From positions 124,001-188,000 of the forward strand of contig JAJEHQ010000001.1 in NCBI GenBank assembly GCA_022823625.1: DNA of 64,000 nt, read 5' to 3'. The position numbers and the translations under genes were made by a program. Below, in pieces: positions 40,084-49,717 of the stretch. The notes under the pieces were generated by a model. It was given only the letters and a program-made list of their open reading frames with translations. It made no database searches and was not told the origin of the DNA. The stretch's first letter is position 1. Every line of letters begins with the position of its first letter. This DNA is from Gammaproteobacteria bacterium. Its GTDB lineage: Bacteria > Pseudomonadota > Gammaproteobacteria > Arenicellales > JAJDZL01.

Positions 40084-40420
40084 ATAATTGCGTTCCAGGG
40101 CAATCGTATTGGATACAACAGAATTGTGGTAAATTTAAACCGCTGTTGACACTCATCCTGTTGATTGAGAGTCATCTGCACTTTTATGACTCGGCGTCCC
40201 TAGCTTGAGAACCACACTGTGTCACCGACCAGTCGCCTGTAATAGCATACCTTTGAGCACTAAATCAGACGTTCAGAAGGTCTATTAGGGAATAACAGAG
40301 TAGGACTGTTTATGTCTGAGTGAACTGTCTAAATTAGGAATTTAACCATGAAAGAACACACAATTTGAGATAATTGAACTTCGGATCAGAACTCGGTAGT
40401 TTAATTCTGAAATCAAGAAT
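40084..40420. other. Intergenic region between antitoxin and dapB
   Basis: 337 bp without a credible gene. An inverted repeat TGACACTCA (40147-40155) and TGAGAGTCA (40166-40174), one mismatch, could end the toxin-antitoxin transcript but lacks a U-tract. A TTGACA at 40146-40151 overlaps it without a matching -10. The dapB promoter must lie here but is not clear. Confidence 0.4.
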
Positions 40421-41218
40421 ATGTTGCGAATAGGAATATCAGGAGCCTCTGGCAGAATGGGTAGAACGCTTGTACAAGCGGTACATTTGACGGATGGCGT
40501 TCAGTTATCAATGGCTCTTGAATACGAAGGTAATCCATCGGTAGGCAAAGATGCAGGCACAATAGCAGGGATTGAAAATCAGAATGTGTCGATTACAGAT
40601 CAATTGTCAAAGGATGATTTTGATGTACTGATTGAGTTCACACTCCCGGAAGCGACGGTGATACATGCGGAACAATGTGTAGAAGCCGGGAAACCAATTG
40701 TGATAGGAACAACAGGATTTACAGATAGCCAGCTTGAAACACTACATAGCGCAGCTGAGACGCTTCCAGTTGTACTTGCTCCAAATATGAGTGTTGGTGT
40801 GAATGTGTGTTTGAAACTGCTCCAGACTGCGGCGCAGGCGTTTGGTGATTCTGTAGACATTGAGGTGATTGAGGCTCACCATCGGCACAAAATTGATGCA
40901 CCCTCAGGTACCGCATTGAAAATGGGGGAAGTGGTCGCAGATGCACTAGGTCGTACACTGAAAGAGGATGGTATATTTTCCCGACATGGGAGGACTGGCG
41001 AAAGAGAACGAAAATCAATTGGATTTTCAACCATTCGAGGCGGCGATATTGTTGGTGATCATACAGTGATGTTTATCGGTGCTGGTGAGCGAATTGAAGT
41101 CACACATCGTTCAAATAGCAGAATGACCTATGCATCCGGTGCGGTTCGAGCAGCACAGTGGGTGGTAGAACAACCACCAGGATTTTATGGTATGTCAGAT
41201 ATTCTGAATTTGGACTGA
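40421..41218 (+). CDS. dapB: 4-hydroxy-tetrahydrodipicolinate reductase
   Basis: 265 aa. It catalyses the NAD(P)H-dependent step after DapA in lysine/meso-diaminopimelate synthesis. The Rossmann motif GISGASGRMGRTL at the N-terminus and the catalytic/substrate block VIEAHHRHKIDAPSGTALKMGE are intact, as is FSTIRGGDIVGDHTVMF. dapB followed by carAB is a common gammaproteobacterial order. Confidence 0.97.
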   Translation: MLRIGISGASGRMGRTLVQAVHLTDGVQLSMALEYEGNPSVGKDAGTIAGIENQNVSITDQLSKDDFDVLIEFTLPEATVIHAEQCVEAGKPIVIGTTGFTDSQLETLHSAAETLPVVLAPNMSVGVNVCLKLLQTAAQAFGDSVDIEVIEAHHRHKIDAPSGTALKMGEVVADALGRTLKEDGIFSRHGRTGERERKSIGFSTIRGGDIVGDHTVMFIGAGERIEVTHRSNSRMTYASGAVRAAQWVVEQPPGFYGMSDILNLD

Positions 41219-41239
41219 GTGCAGCAGAAGTGCCGACTA

Positions 41240-41440
41240 TTAGCCGAATTGAGGTACAGATAGGATCATGCTGACATAACAGAATGCCAGATCGATGTAA
41301 TCCGAATTTGGAAGAGAAAAGTAACGAAGGAATTCCGCAGTTGTAATGCGTCCCTCATTGTAGTAATTCATGAATAGTTCGCTAACGGGATGTAGTCTTA
41401 GCGGAAAATCACAGAAAAACTGAGCTTTTAAATAGTCCAT
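41240..41440 (-). CDS. Possible small protein between dapB and carA
   Basis: A 66-aa frame on the minus strand in the 324-bp dapB-carA gap, starting MDYLKAQFFCDFPLRLHPVS. The composition is protein-like, but there is no Shine-Dalgarno and no recognisable family. It may be chance. Apart from it, the gap shows nothing I can name. Confidence 0.25.
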   Translation of the reverse strand: MDYLKAQFFCDFPLRLHPVSELFMNYYNEGRITTAEFLRYFSLPNSDYIDLAFCYVSMILSVPQFG

Positions 41441-41542
41441 GGTTGTTTAACTTATCAGATTTTGGGAAATAAATCAAATGCAATTTATCCGATCACAATT
41501 GCCAAACTGTGAGCGTGGTTCAAAATTTGTACCTGAGGCTGA

Positions 41543-42727
41543 GTGAAAGGCAGGCAAAGATTGACTGTAAATGCAACTCTGGCACTTGAAAATGGTACCA
41601 TTTTTCAAGGCTATTCTTTCGGCTGTACCGATACCGCTATCGGTGAAGTTATTTTCAATACCTCAATAACAGGTTATCAGGAAATCGTTACCGATCCATC
41701 ATACGCCCTCCAGATTATCACACTTACACACCCGCAAATTGGCAATGTGGGTGCAAATGACATTGATGTCGAAGCAGATGTATTACACGCATCTGCACTG
41801 GTCGTAAAGAGCCTTCCAAAACGGGTCAGTAACTGGCGCTCAGATTTTTCTCTAGATGCGTTTCTGAAAGCAAGGAAGGTTTCGGGGATCTACGGAATAG
41901 ATACCAGGAAACTAACGCGCATGCTTCGCACCGAAGGTGCGTTGAACGGCTGCCTGATGTGTGGCGACGATGTCAATGAAACAGCGATTGAAAATGCAAG
42001 AGCGTTTGCCGGTTTGAAGGGAATGGATTTAGCTAAAGTCGTTTCGACAAAAGAGAGATATGACTGGAAAACTGGATCGTATGAAGTGTTTGACGAAGAG
42101 CCGAGTAGTATTGAATACCCTGATAGAAAATCGCTTAACGTTATCGCCTATGACTTTGGAATTAAACAGAATATCTTGCGTATGCTGACAGATCGAGGCT
42201 GTTCGGTAACTGTTGTGCCAGCGCAAACGAATTTCACCACATTAGATAAAGATGTCGATGGATATTTTTTGTCAAATGGTCCGGGAGATCCCGAACCCTG
42301 TGTCTATGCAATTGAGGCTATTCGAGAAATGTTTCAGAGTGGAGTTCCGATTTTCGGTATCTGCCTGGGTCACCAACTGCTTGGACTTTCGGCTGGTGCA
42401 CGAACTCAGAAAATGAAATATGGCCATCACGGTGCAAATCACCCAGTTAGAGACTTGCTTACAGGCGAAATCATGATTACCAGTCAGAATCATGGATTTG
42501 CAGTTGACGATGAAAGTCTGCCAGCCGACCTTATCGTAACGCACCGATCTTTATTCGATGGTACGATTCAGGGACTTCAGCATGCGAAGTATCCAGCATT
42601 TTCATTTCAAGGGCACCCAGAAGCCAGTCCTGGGCCGCACGATTGTGGGGCCCAGTTTTTTGACCGGTTTGTTGAGCTGATGCAACAGCATAAAGACGAT
42701 AGATTGAAACATGCCAAAGCGAACTGA
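41543..42727 (+). CDS. carA: Carbamoyl-phosphate synthase small subunit
   Basis: 394 aa from GTG with GAGG upstream; a TTG six codons later ([12 protein letters not shown]) is an alternative. CarA hydrolyses glutamine and passes ammonia to CarB for arginine and pyrimidine synthesis. The N-terminal domain shows [11 protein letters not shown] and [15 protein letters not shown]. The class I amidotransferase domain has the nucleophile [14 protein letters not shown] and the His/Glu pair in [13 protein letters not shown]. It overlaps carB by 17 bp. Confidence 0.96.
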   Translation: MKGRQRLTVNATLALENGTIFQGYSFGCTDTAIGEVIFNTSITGYQEIVTDPSYALQIITLTHPQIGNVGANDIDVEADVLHASALVVKSLPKRVSNWRSDFSLDAFLKARKVSGIYGIDTRKLTRMLRTEGALNGCLMCGDDVNETAIENARAFAGLKGMDLAKVVSTKERYDWKTGSYEVFDEEPSSIEYPDRKSLNVIAYDFGIKQNILRMLTDRGCSVTVVPAQTNFTTLDKDVDGYFLSNGPGDPEPCVYAIEAIREMFQSGVPIFGICLGHQLLGLSAGARTQKMKYGHHGANHPVRDLLTGEIMITSQNHGFAVDDESLPADLIVTHRSLFDGTIQGLQHAKYPAFSFQGHPEASPGPHDCGAQFFDRFVELMQQHKDDRLKHAKAN

Positions 42728-45700
42728 TCTGGAATCAATTTTGATCATCGGTGCCGGTCCAATCATCATTGGACAGGCGTGTGAATTCGACTATTCAGGT
42801 GTGCAGGCGTGTCGTGCCCTGCGTAGTGAAGGCTATCGAGTCATACTGGTTAATTCAAATCCAGCCACAATTATGACCGATCCAGAGTTCGCGGATTCGA
42901 CATACATTGAACCCATACGCTGGCAGTCTGTAGCAGAAATAATCCGGAAAGAAAAGCCAGATGCCGTACTGCCCACAATGGGAGGACAAACTGGACTAAA
43001 TTGTGCTTTGGATTTGGTGCGCGAGGGGATATTGGAAAAAAACGGTGTCGAATTAATCGGCGCAACGAGGGAATCAATAGATAAAGCGGAAGATCGAGAA
43101 AAGTTTCGTGATTGCATGGATCAAATCGGGCTTGAATCGGTTCGAGGCAATTTGGCTCATAGTTTAGAGCAGGCGTATGAAGTTTTGCATGAAATTGGCT
43201 TTCCTGCAATCATACGTCCATCTTTCACGCTCGGTGGAACCGGTGGCGGTATCGCATACAACCAGGACGAATTTACCGAGATATGTATGCGCGGACTCGC
43301 TGCTTCACCTACAAGCGAACTCTTGATTGAAGAAAGTATTGCGGGCTGGAAAGAATATGAAATGGAAGTTGTTCGAGATCGCTGCGATAACTGCATTATT
43401 GTCTGTTCAATTGAAAATTTCGATGCCATGGGAGTCCATACAGGCGACTCGATCACGATTGCACCTGCTCAAACGCTGACAGATAAGGAATATCAGCGAA
43501 TGCGAGATGCAAGTATCGCGATCATGCGAGTGATTGGTGTTGATACTGGAGGGTCCAATGTTCAGTTTGCAATCAATCCGCGAAACGGCAGAATGGTGGT
43601 CATTGAAATGAATCCTAGGGTTTCGAGATCATCTGCACTTGCTTCGAAAGCAACTGGATTTCCAATTGCTAAAGTTGCAGCAAAGCTCGCAGTCGGGTAC
43701 ACCCTGGATGAACTCAAGAACGATATTACTGGCGGCGCAACACCAGCTTCATTTGAACCTTCTATTGACTACATTGTCACCAAAATTCCACGATTTGATT
43801 TTCAAAAGTTTCCACATTCGGATTCAACCTTAACAACTCAAATGAAGTCAGTCGGTGAAGTAATGGCGATTGGCAGAACTTTTCAGGAGTCTTTGCAGAA
43901 AGCGATTCGAAGTCTTGAGATCGGCACTTTTGGATTTGAACCTTTGCTGAGTGACGAACGAAAAAGTAGAGGAGATCTAGACGGATATTTTAGAGCTCGG
44001 CTCAGAGTCCCGGGTGCCGAACGATTGTGGCACATCGCGGACGCTCTGAGGTGTGATTTCAGTGTTGAAGAAATACATAGACTGACAGGGGTAGATCCTT
44101 GGTTTCTTGCAGAAATCGAAGATATTGTCTCTACTGAAATTGAAATTCAGAAATTTGGTCAAACTGGTAATTATTCTTTACTTCGCACCTGGAAGCAAAA
44201 GGGGTTTTCCGACAAAAGAATTGCTGATCTTGTCGAAACAGACGAGCAGTTTATTCGTAGTGTCCGAGTTGCCAACTATATTCACCCGGTCTACAAGAGA
44301 GTTGACTCGTGTGCTGGAGAGTTTGATACACCAACAGCGTATATGTACTCGACCTATGAAGAAGAGTGTGAGTCGGAACCGACCGGAAATCGAAAAATTG
44401 TCGTCTTGGGAGGCGGTCCCAATCGAATAGGACAAGGTATTGAATTTGATTACTGTTGCGTACACGCCGCGATGTCACTTCGGGAAGATGGCTACGAGAC
44501 CATTATGGTTAACTGCAACCCAGAAACGGTTTCGACGGACTATGATGTCTCAGACCGACTCTATTTCGAGCCTCTTACGATTGAAGATGTGCTGGAAGTA
44601 TGTCGCGTCGAAAGGCCCAATGGCGTAATTGTGCAGTATGGCGGACAGACGCCGCTGAAACTGGCAAGAGAGTTAACAGAAGAAAATGTAGTCATTGTCG
44701 GGACGTCTGCAGAATCCATACATGAGGCAGAAGACCGTGAGTTTTTTCAATCACTGATAAAAGAATTGAAATTACAACAGCCGTCCAATGCGACTGCAGT
44801 TAGTGTTGATGATGCGTTGCTTGCTGCAAAGTCAATTGGCTATCCCTTGGTTGTCAGACCTTCCTATGTTTTGGGTGGACGTGCGATGGAGATTGTAAGA
44901 GACGAAGATCAATTGAGTCAGTACATGGGTGCAGCAATCGATGTATCACACAATTCACCAGTTTTACTTGATAAGTTTCTGAGTGATGCAATTGAGGTTG
45001 ACGTTGATGCAATCTGTGATGGAGAAAGAGTTCTGATTGGTGGAATCATGCAACACATCGAACTCGCTGGTGTACACTCGGGCGACTCATCATGTTCACT
45101 GCCACCTTACAACCTGTCTAATTCAGTTCAAGATGAGATTCGTCGACAAACTGAAAAAATGGCATTTGCGCTTGATGTGTTGGGTTTAGTAAATATTCAG
45201 TTTGCTGTAAAAGGTGATGACGTCTATGTTCTTGAGGTTAATCCTAGAGCTTCCAGAACTGTTCCATTTGTTTCGAAAGCCACATCCATTCCTTTGGCCA
45301 AGATAGCGGCTCGATGCATGCTAGGTCAATCACTTGCTGATCAAAGAATAACGGAGGAATTCATTCCAAATTTCTTTAGTGTGAAGGAAGCAGTATTTCC
45401 ATTTGAAAAATTTCCCGGCGCAGAACCCGTACTCGGGCCAGAAATGAAAAGCACTGGCGAGGTTATGGGCATAGGAAAGACATTTGGTGAAGCGTATTGG
45501 AAAGCTTATCACGCAACTGGATTTACAATTTCTCATGGCGGTAATGCACTGTTGAGTGTATCAGAAGACGATCAGGAAGGTTTAGTGGATGTAGGCCGAG
45601 CACTGCAGGAAAGGGGGTTCAAGCTCTTTGGCACTCAAGGGACTGCTGATCTATTGCGTAGCCATGGGATTGATATTAGAAGGGTAAACAAGGTTCGAGA

Positions 45701-45983
45701 AGGGCGCCCTCATGTAGTTGACATGCTGAAGAATAACGAAATTAATTTGATTGTCAACGTCCCTCGAAAGCGCACAAGCCTGGCAGATTCTGAGACCATT
45801 CTGAAAGAGGCTTTGAAACGTAGAGTTGCCTATTTCACAACCATCGCTGCTGCCAAGGCAATTTGTGGTGCATTCAAAGATTCGTCAAAGTTGACGAATC
45901 CCTATCGACTACAGACCCTGCATCAAAAACAAGCCGCCGTACGACAAAGTCGCACGGCGGCTGATGGTTTATTTCAGAATTGA
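42711..45983 (+). CDS. carB: Carbamoyl-phosphate synthase large subunit
   Basis: 1090 aa (E. coli 1073). Two homologous ATP-grasp halves are visible, beginning [21 protein letters not shown] and [20 protein letters not shown], each with VRPS motifs ([28 protein letters not shown]). The C-terminal MGS-like allosteric domain starts near [20 protein letters not shown]. The last ~18 codons ([18 protein letters not shown]) coincide with a terminator hairpin and have no obvious family counterpart. The gene ends 7 bp from a convergent gene. Confidence 0.97.
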   Translation: MPKRTDLESILIIGAGPIIIGQACEFDYSGVQACRALRSEGYRVILVNSNPATIMTDPEFADSTYIEPIRWQSVAEIIRKEKPDAVLPTMGGQTGLNCALDLVREGILEKNGVELIGATRESIDKAEDREKFRDCMDQIGLESVRGNLAHSLEQAYEVLHEIGFPAIIRPSFTLGGTGGGIAYNQDEFTEICMRGLAASPTSELLIEESIAGWKEYEMEVVRDRCDNCIIVCSIENFDAMGVHTGDSITIAPAQTLTDKEYQRMRDASIAIMRVIGVDTGGSNVQFAINPRNGRMVVIEMNPRVSRSSALASKATGFPIAKVAAKLAVGYTLDELKNDITGGATPASFEPSIDYIVTKIPRFDFQKFPHSDSTLTTQMKSVGEVMAIGRTFQESLQKAIRSLEIGTFGFEPLLSDERKSRGDLDGYFRARLRVPGAERLWHIADALRCDFSVEEIHRLTGVDPWFLAEIEDIVSTEIEIQKFGQTGNYSLLRTWKQKGFSDKRIADLVETDEQFIRSVRVANYIHPVYKRVDSCAGEFDTPTAYMYSTYEEECESEPTGNRKIVVLGGGPNRIGQGIEFDYCCVHAAMSLREDGYETIMVNCNPETVSTDYDVSDRLYFEPLTIEDVLEVCRVERPNGVIVQYGGQTPLKLARELTEENVVIVGTSAESIHEAEDREFFQSLIKELKLQQPSNATAVSVDDALLAAKSIGYPLVVRPSYVLGGRAMEIVRDEDQLSQYMGAAIDVSHNSPVLLDKFLSDAIEVDVDAICDGERVLIGGIMQHIELAGVHSGDSSCSLPPYNLSNSVQDEIRRQTEKMAFALDVLGLVNIQFAVKGDDVYVLEVNPRASRTVPFVSKATSIPLAKIAARCMLGQSLADQRITEEFIPNFFSVKEAVFPFEKFPGAEPVLGPEMKSTGEVMGIGKTFGEAYWKAYHATGFTISHGGNALLSVSEDDQEGLVDVGRALQERGFKLFGTQGTADLLRSHGIDIRRVNKVREGRPHVVDMLKNNEINLIVNVPRKRTSLADSETILKEALKRRVAYFTTIAAAKAICGAFKDSSKLTNPYRLQTLHQKQAAVRQSRTAADGLFQN
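45932..45962. terminator. Terminator hairpin inside the carB 3' coding end
   Basis: AGCCGCCGT (45932-45940) pairs perfectly with ACGGCGGCT (45954-45962). After one mismatch, the inner CGAC/GTCG closes on an AAA loop. On the minus strand the stem is followed by TGTTTTTG, a fair U-tract for ending the convergent YccA-like transcript. On the plus strand it is followed by GATGGTTTATTT. It thus probably works in both directions while encoding CarB residues. Confidence 0.75.
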
Positions 45984-45990
45984 AGTTAGA

Positions 45991-46659
45991 CTACTCTTTG
46001 CCGCCGAAGATACCAAGAATTTGGATTAGGCTGATGAACAGGTTGTAGATACTGATGAACAGTGTCACTGTAGCCATGATGTAATTTGTTTCGCCACCAT
46101 GAATGATTGCGCTGGTTTGGTACAGAATCAATCCTGACATAAGTAGAATAAACATTCCGGACACAGCAATCGACAGAATTGGTAAGCTAAAGAATATAGC
46201 TACCAGGGACAAAACGAACGCAGTAAGTATTCCTGCAAACAGCATTCCACCCAGGAAAGCGAAATTCTTTCTTGTTGTCAGCGCATACGCGGACAGACCA
46301 AAAAAGATCAAACCGGTTCCACCAAATGCAGTCATTACAACTTGGTCGCCGTTAGGGATAACGGTCAGGTAATAACCGATGATCGGACCAAGTGTCAGAC
46401 CCATGAACCCTGTCAGGGCGAATACAAACACTAATCCCAGAGCTGAATTTCTAAATGCTGAGGTGAGAAACAGCAATCCAAAATATCCAGCCAAAGTCAG
46501 GAGCAGTCCTGGATAAGGCCAGTTGAATACCACTGAGAGGGCTGCAACCAAAGCGCAGAACAAAAGCGTCATTGACAGCAGAATGTACGTGTTTCTCAAA
46601 ACACGATTGGCTTCAATACTAAATGAGGGGCGTGATAATACTTGGGTGTTAAGCCTCAT
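45991..46659 (-). CDS. Bax inhibitor-1/YccA family membrane protein
   Basis: 222 aa with about seven hydrophobic segments after a polar N-terminus. The family block ETNYIMATVTLFISIYNLFI near the C-terminus and the N-terminal NRVLRNTYILLSMTLLFCAL identify it. E. coli YccA is an FtsH substrate and inhibitor; others are pH-sensitive Ca2+ leak channels. The specific role here is not known. It converges on carB. Confidence 0.92.
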   Translation of the reverse strand: MRLNTQVLSRPSFSIEANRVLRNTYILLSMTLLFCALVAALSVVFNWPYPGLLLTLAGYFGLLFLTSAFRNSALGLVFVFALTGFMGLTLGPIIGYYLTVIPNGDQVVMTAFGGTGLIFFGLSAYALTTRKNFAFLGGMLFAGILTAFVLSLVAIFFSLPILSIAVSGMFILLMSGLILYQTSAIIHGGETNYIMATVTLFISIYNLFISLIQILGIFGGKE

Positions 46660-46967
46660 GAGACAAAATCCTCACAGTTGTACAGATAATGGTTACTATT
46701 TTATTCATAGTTAATAGAAAGTTCAATCAGCAGTTGAAACTGTTCTTATCAAAATATGGAGATGAATCATAATATTTCAACTGCGGCAGATATAGTCGGC
46801 AGCAGATTCTGCTTGATTTGAGAAGGCATTGGCATTGTTTCATATTAGGAATCTGGCAGCAAATAAGGATTCAATTGCATCCCGTCGACTTGATGTAGAT
46901 TTATCTGCCTGCACATTGCAGTTATTGCGAGATTCATTCGAATCTCGCAATCTTCATATTCAGGTTT
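46660..46967. other. Intergenic region between YccA-like gene and tRNA-Ser
   Basis: 308 bp with no coding signal. It should contain promoters for the YccA-like gene (-) and the tRNA (+); none is clear. CAGTTGAAA near 46731 and TTTCAACTG near 46775 form a distant inverted repeat, and a strong palindrome at 46924-46951 lies just before the tRNA. Confidence 0.4.
46924..46951. repeat. Perfect palindrome upstream of tRNA-Ser
   Basis: ATTGCGAGATTC and GAATCTCGCAAT form a perfect 12-bp stem with loop ATTC, ending 16 bp before the tRNA. It shares the outer ATTGCGA/TCGCAAT arms with the repeat at 34073-34103. It lacks a U-tract. Confidence 0.6.
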
Positions 46968-47055
46968 GGAGAGGTGGCTGAGTGGACGAAAGCGGCGGTC
47001 TTGAAAACCGTTGGGGGGCAACCTCCCGGGGGTTCGAATCCCTCCCTCTCCGCCA
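46968..47055 (+). tRNA. tRNA-Ser (anticodon UGA)
   Basis: 88 nt. The acceptor GGAGAGG pairs with CCTCTCC, followed by discriminator G and an encoded CCA. The anticodon arm CGGTCTTGAAAACCG shows anticodon TGA, and the long variable arm (TTGGGGGGCAACCTCCCG) is typical of tRNA-Ser. The T-arm GGGGGTTCGAATCCCTC is regular. An insertion-sequence remnant begins within about 15 bp of the 3' end. Confidence 0.97.
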
Positions 47056-47067
47056 TTGACTACAAAC

Positions 47068-47247
47068 GAACATTCTTATGTCTTGGTCCTCACCTCCAAC
47101 CGAACCTTCTCCGATTGGGGCGAAGTGTTCGGCAATCCGGTGATCACAGCTGCACTGTTGGACTGACTGCTGTATCAAGTCGTTTTGATCAACACTGAAG
47201 ATGCGAGCCATCGTTTCAGAGAACACCGGGACCTTCTGTACCGCAAG
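47068..47247 (+). pseudogene. IS21-family istB ATPase, 3' remnant
   Basis: The plus-strand frame reads YVLVLTSNRTFSDWGEVFGN, then PVITAALLD, a TGA at 47164-47166 where IstB has Arg, then LLYQVVLINTEDASHRFREH. This matches the C-terminal part of the IS21 helper ATPase (SN-F-WGEVFGDPV-ATALLDRLLHH-VI-SYRLREHR). A CGA-to-TGA change explains the stop. No istA or IS ends are seen, so only a tail remains, wedged between the tRNA and the Fic gene. Confidence 0.8.
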
Positions 47248-47468
47248 ACTCGTTTTTATGTTGCTGGCTCCCGCATAAAGTGCCTGGTGTTGTGGTTACC
47301 AACCCCAAACTGCTGGATGGATGAGTATGCGAATAGAGCTATCTGACCAAATTGCTAAAATTGGCAAAATGGATATTGAGATGCTCATGCGGTGAATAGC
47401 GAGCTTATTCTCCGCACATTGTGCGGTGTATAGACTCTATAATCACCTTAAATGTTGCGGTGATTACC

Positions 47469-48578
47469 ATGTGGATCCACGAACACAAAACCTGGCCAGA
47501 ATTTACATGGAATGCAGAAGCTCTTGCATCAAAACTGGCAGATATACGCCATCGCCAAGGACGTTTGCTTGGTCGCATGGAAGGTCTTGGCTTTGAACTC
47601 AAGCGCGAAGCCAGCCTGAGCACAATGACCAATGATGTGGTCAAATCCTCAGCTATTGAAGGTGAATACCTAAATTCTGAAGAAGTGCGCTCTTCAATTG
47701 CCGGCAGACTTGGGATTCATATCGCCGGGCTTATTCCTGCAAACAAAGATGTGGATGGTATCGTTGAAATTGTGCTGGATGCCACACAGCAGTTTTCAAA
47801 GCCATTGACGAAGGATCGCCTATTTGACTGGTGTGCCGCATTGTTCCCAACAGGGCGAAGTGGCATGAAAAGAATCACTGTTGGAGGTTGGCGTACTAAA
47901 GACGCAGGCCTTATGAAGGTTGTTTCCGGTCCTATGGGTAAAGAAACGATTCACTTTGAAGCGCCCAATGCCGATCGTCTGGAAAAAGAAATGCGAGCAT
48001 TTCTGGCATGGTTTGAAGGCAGCGATGATATTGATCCAGTCATCAAGGCAGCTATCGCACATTTATGGTTTGTCACCATTCACCCGTTTGAAGATGGAAA
48101 TGGGCGGATAGCCAGTGCAATTGGTGACACGGCCTTGGCTCGTGCTGATGGCACGCAAGATCGGTTTTACAGCCTATCATCTCAAATTGAGGCGGAATGT
48201 AAGCACTATTACAATCAGCTTGAGAAACAGCAACGTGCAACGCCAGACATTACAGACTGGCTATTTTGGTTCTTAGATTGCCTTGGCAGAGCTATTGCTA
48301 ATGCTGAAATAACACTCGGAAATGTTCTATTCAAGGCACAACTCTGGGATGCCATTAACCAGAAGCCCGTGAATGAACGTCAGCGCATTATCATTAACCG
48401 TATGCTTGACGATGACTTTGAAGGTTTCATGAACACTTCGAAATACGCCAAGCTAGCCAAGTGCTCAAACGATACGGCGTTACGCGATATTCAGAAATTG
48501 AAGGAAAGAGGAATCTTTATCCAAAACCCCGGTGGTGGGCGTAGCACAAGTTATAGATTGCCGGACCGAGGGACTTAA
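47469..48578 (+). CDS. Fic family protein with DUF4172 N-terminal domain
   Basis: 369 aa from the ATG giving MWIHEHKTWPEFTWN, the usual start of DUF4172 Fic proteins. The N-terminal inhibitory motif is SSAIEG (Ser60-x3-Glu64-Gly65). The Fic loop is HPFEDGNGRIAS (205-216), with catalytic His205 and Asp209. The terminal Arg expected at 216 (HxFx[DE]GNGRxxR) is Ser. The C-terminal part has a winged-helix-like SNDTALRDIQKLKERGIF. Fic enzymes usually AMPylate proteins. The neighbouring IS remnant suggests acquisition. Confidence 0.9.
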   Translation: MWIHEHKTWPEFTWNAEALASKLADIRHRQGRLLGRMEGLGFELKREASLSTMTNDVVKSSAIEGEYLNSEEVRSSIAGRLGIHIAGLIPANKDVDGIVEIVLDATQQFSKPLTKDRLFDWCAALFPTGRSGMKRITVGGWRTKDAGLMKVVSGPMGKETIHFEAPNADRLEKEMRAFLAWFEGSDDIDPVIKAAIAHLWFVTIHPFEDGNGRIASAIGDTALARADGTQDRFYSLSSQIEAECKHYYNQLEKQQRATPDITDWLFWFLDCLGRAIANAEITLGNVLFKAQLWDAINQKPVNERQRIIINRMLDDDFEGFMNTSKYAKLAKCSNDTALRDIQKLKERGIFIQNPGGGRSTSYRLPDRGT

Positions 48579-48923
48579 CCACGTTTCTAACGAATCCCAA
48601 ACAAGGATTCGAACGCACGACTAGTACCGTATTGTTGTAGCTATGATTTACAAATTGGTTGAAAGTGGAAATTCAATTAGCACGAGGCGTTCCAACATAG
48701 ATCGTGGTTTTTCTTGTTTTCAGGGCGATTGATTACGACCACATCCAGTGATGGCTACGCTTAAATTCTGATGCTAGGTCCTCAACGTCAAACCTGCTGA
48801 TATCAAAGACCTGAAGGATTAAGACATTCTTTCTCTAATTCAGACGGCGAGTGCGGCACTGGCTACAGGCGACCTAGTTGGACTGAATTCAGTGAACTGT
48901 TAAGAGGGTGCGAAATATCAGCT
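48579..48923. other. Intergenic region after fic with a decayed fragment
   Basis: 345 bp between fic (+) and the ABC permease (-). A plus-strand frame from 48778 to 48903 reads VLNVKPADIKDLKD, TAA at 48820-48822, then DILSLIQTASAALATGDLVG in the same frame. It looks like the tail of a lost gene, but I cannot assign a family. Nothing else stands out. Confidence 0.35.
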
Positions 48924-49712
48924 TTATCGATTGAAGCCAGATCGATGAGCCCAGCCGGTCATACGCTGTTCCAGACCAGCCATGATTGCATACATGCCAA
49001 TTCCTTCAACTGCCAGCGCAATCAAACAGGCGAATACCAATGGAACTTCAAAATTTGCCTGAGCTGTTAGCATCATGTGTCCAATACCGGAATTTGCCGC
49101 AATAGTTTCAGAAAGCACTGATCCGATAAAAGCAAGAGTGATAGCGACTTTTAGTGCGCCAAAGAAATAGGGCAGGGACCGGGGAATCCCAACTTTTACC
49201 ATCACATCAAGTTTCTTCGCTCCCAGTGCACGCAATACATCTTCCATTTCAGGCTCAATTGTCGCAAGTCCTGTTGCAACATTGACAACAATGGGGAAAA
49301 ATGAGATCAGGAAAGCAGTGAGTACAGCTGGAAGCCACCCCGCACCAAACCATAGTACCAAAATTGGCACAACAGCAATCTTTGGGATCGAGTTGAATCC
49401 AATCATCAGTGGATAAAGTCCCGCATAAATTCGCTTGTCCCAACCAATGAACAACCCCAGCAAAAGACCAAATACGATGGCCATTGCGAAGCCCAGCAAA
49501 GTAGTCCAAAGCGTCTGAATTGAATTGAACCACAGTGCACCAGCAAACTCATACATGGCGTATCCGATTTGGGTTGGTGCCGGCAAAATGTAATATGGAA
49601 TACTGAACACCCAAACACTAGCCTCCCAAATCGCAAAGAGACCAATGGTACAAAGCCAGGGTGAGGCTCTGACCCAGTCGATATTCGCAAAACCAGCAGA
49701 CTTAGTTTGCAT
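48924..49712 (-). CDS. NitT/TauT-type ABC transporter permease
   Basis: 262 aa inner-membrane permease of the SsuC/TauC/ThiX group. Six hydrophobic segments are visible, with FNSIPKIAVVPILVLWFG and the EAA-like loop EDVLRALGAKKLDVMVKVGIP that contacts the ATPase. It is the last gene of the three-gene importer, 5 bp after the ATPase gene. The substrate cannot be read from the sequence. Confidence 0.93.
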   Translation of the reverse strand: MQTKSAGFANIDWVRASPWLCTIGLFAIWEASVWVFSIPYYILPAPTQIGYAMYEFAGALWFNSIQTLWTTLLGFAMAIVFGLLLGLFIGWDKRIYAGLYPLMIGFNSIPKIAVVPILVLWFGAGWLPAVLTAFLISFFPIVVNVATGLATIEPEMEDVLRALGAKKLDVMVKVGIPRSLPYFFGALKVAITLAFIGSVLSETIAANSGIGHMMLTAQANFEVPLVFACLIALAVEGIGMYAIMAGLEQRMTGWAHRSGFNR

Positions 49713-49717
49713 GAGAG

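Noticed and set aside
46960-47226. Minus-strand frame of 88 codons containing RRGRDSNPREVAPQRF
   Set aside because: It is the antisense of tRNA-Ser and the istB remnant; this peptide is a well-known artefact of reading across tRNA-Ser genes.
48600-48640. tRNA T-arm-like GGATTCGAACGCACGA on the minus strand after fic
   Set aside because: The bases that would form the T stem do not pair and no acceptor or anticodon arm is found, so no tRNA or clear attachment site.
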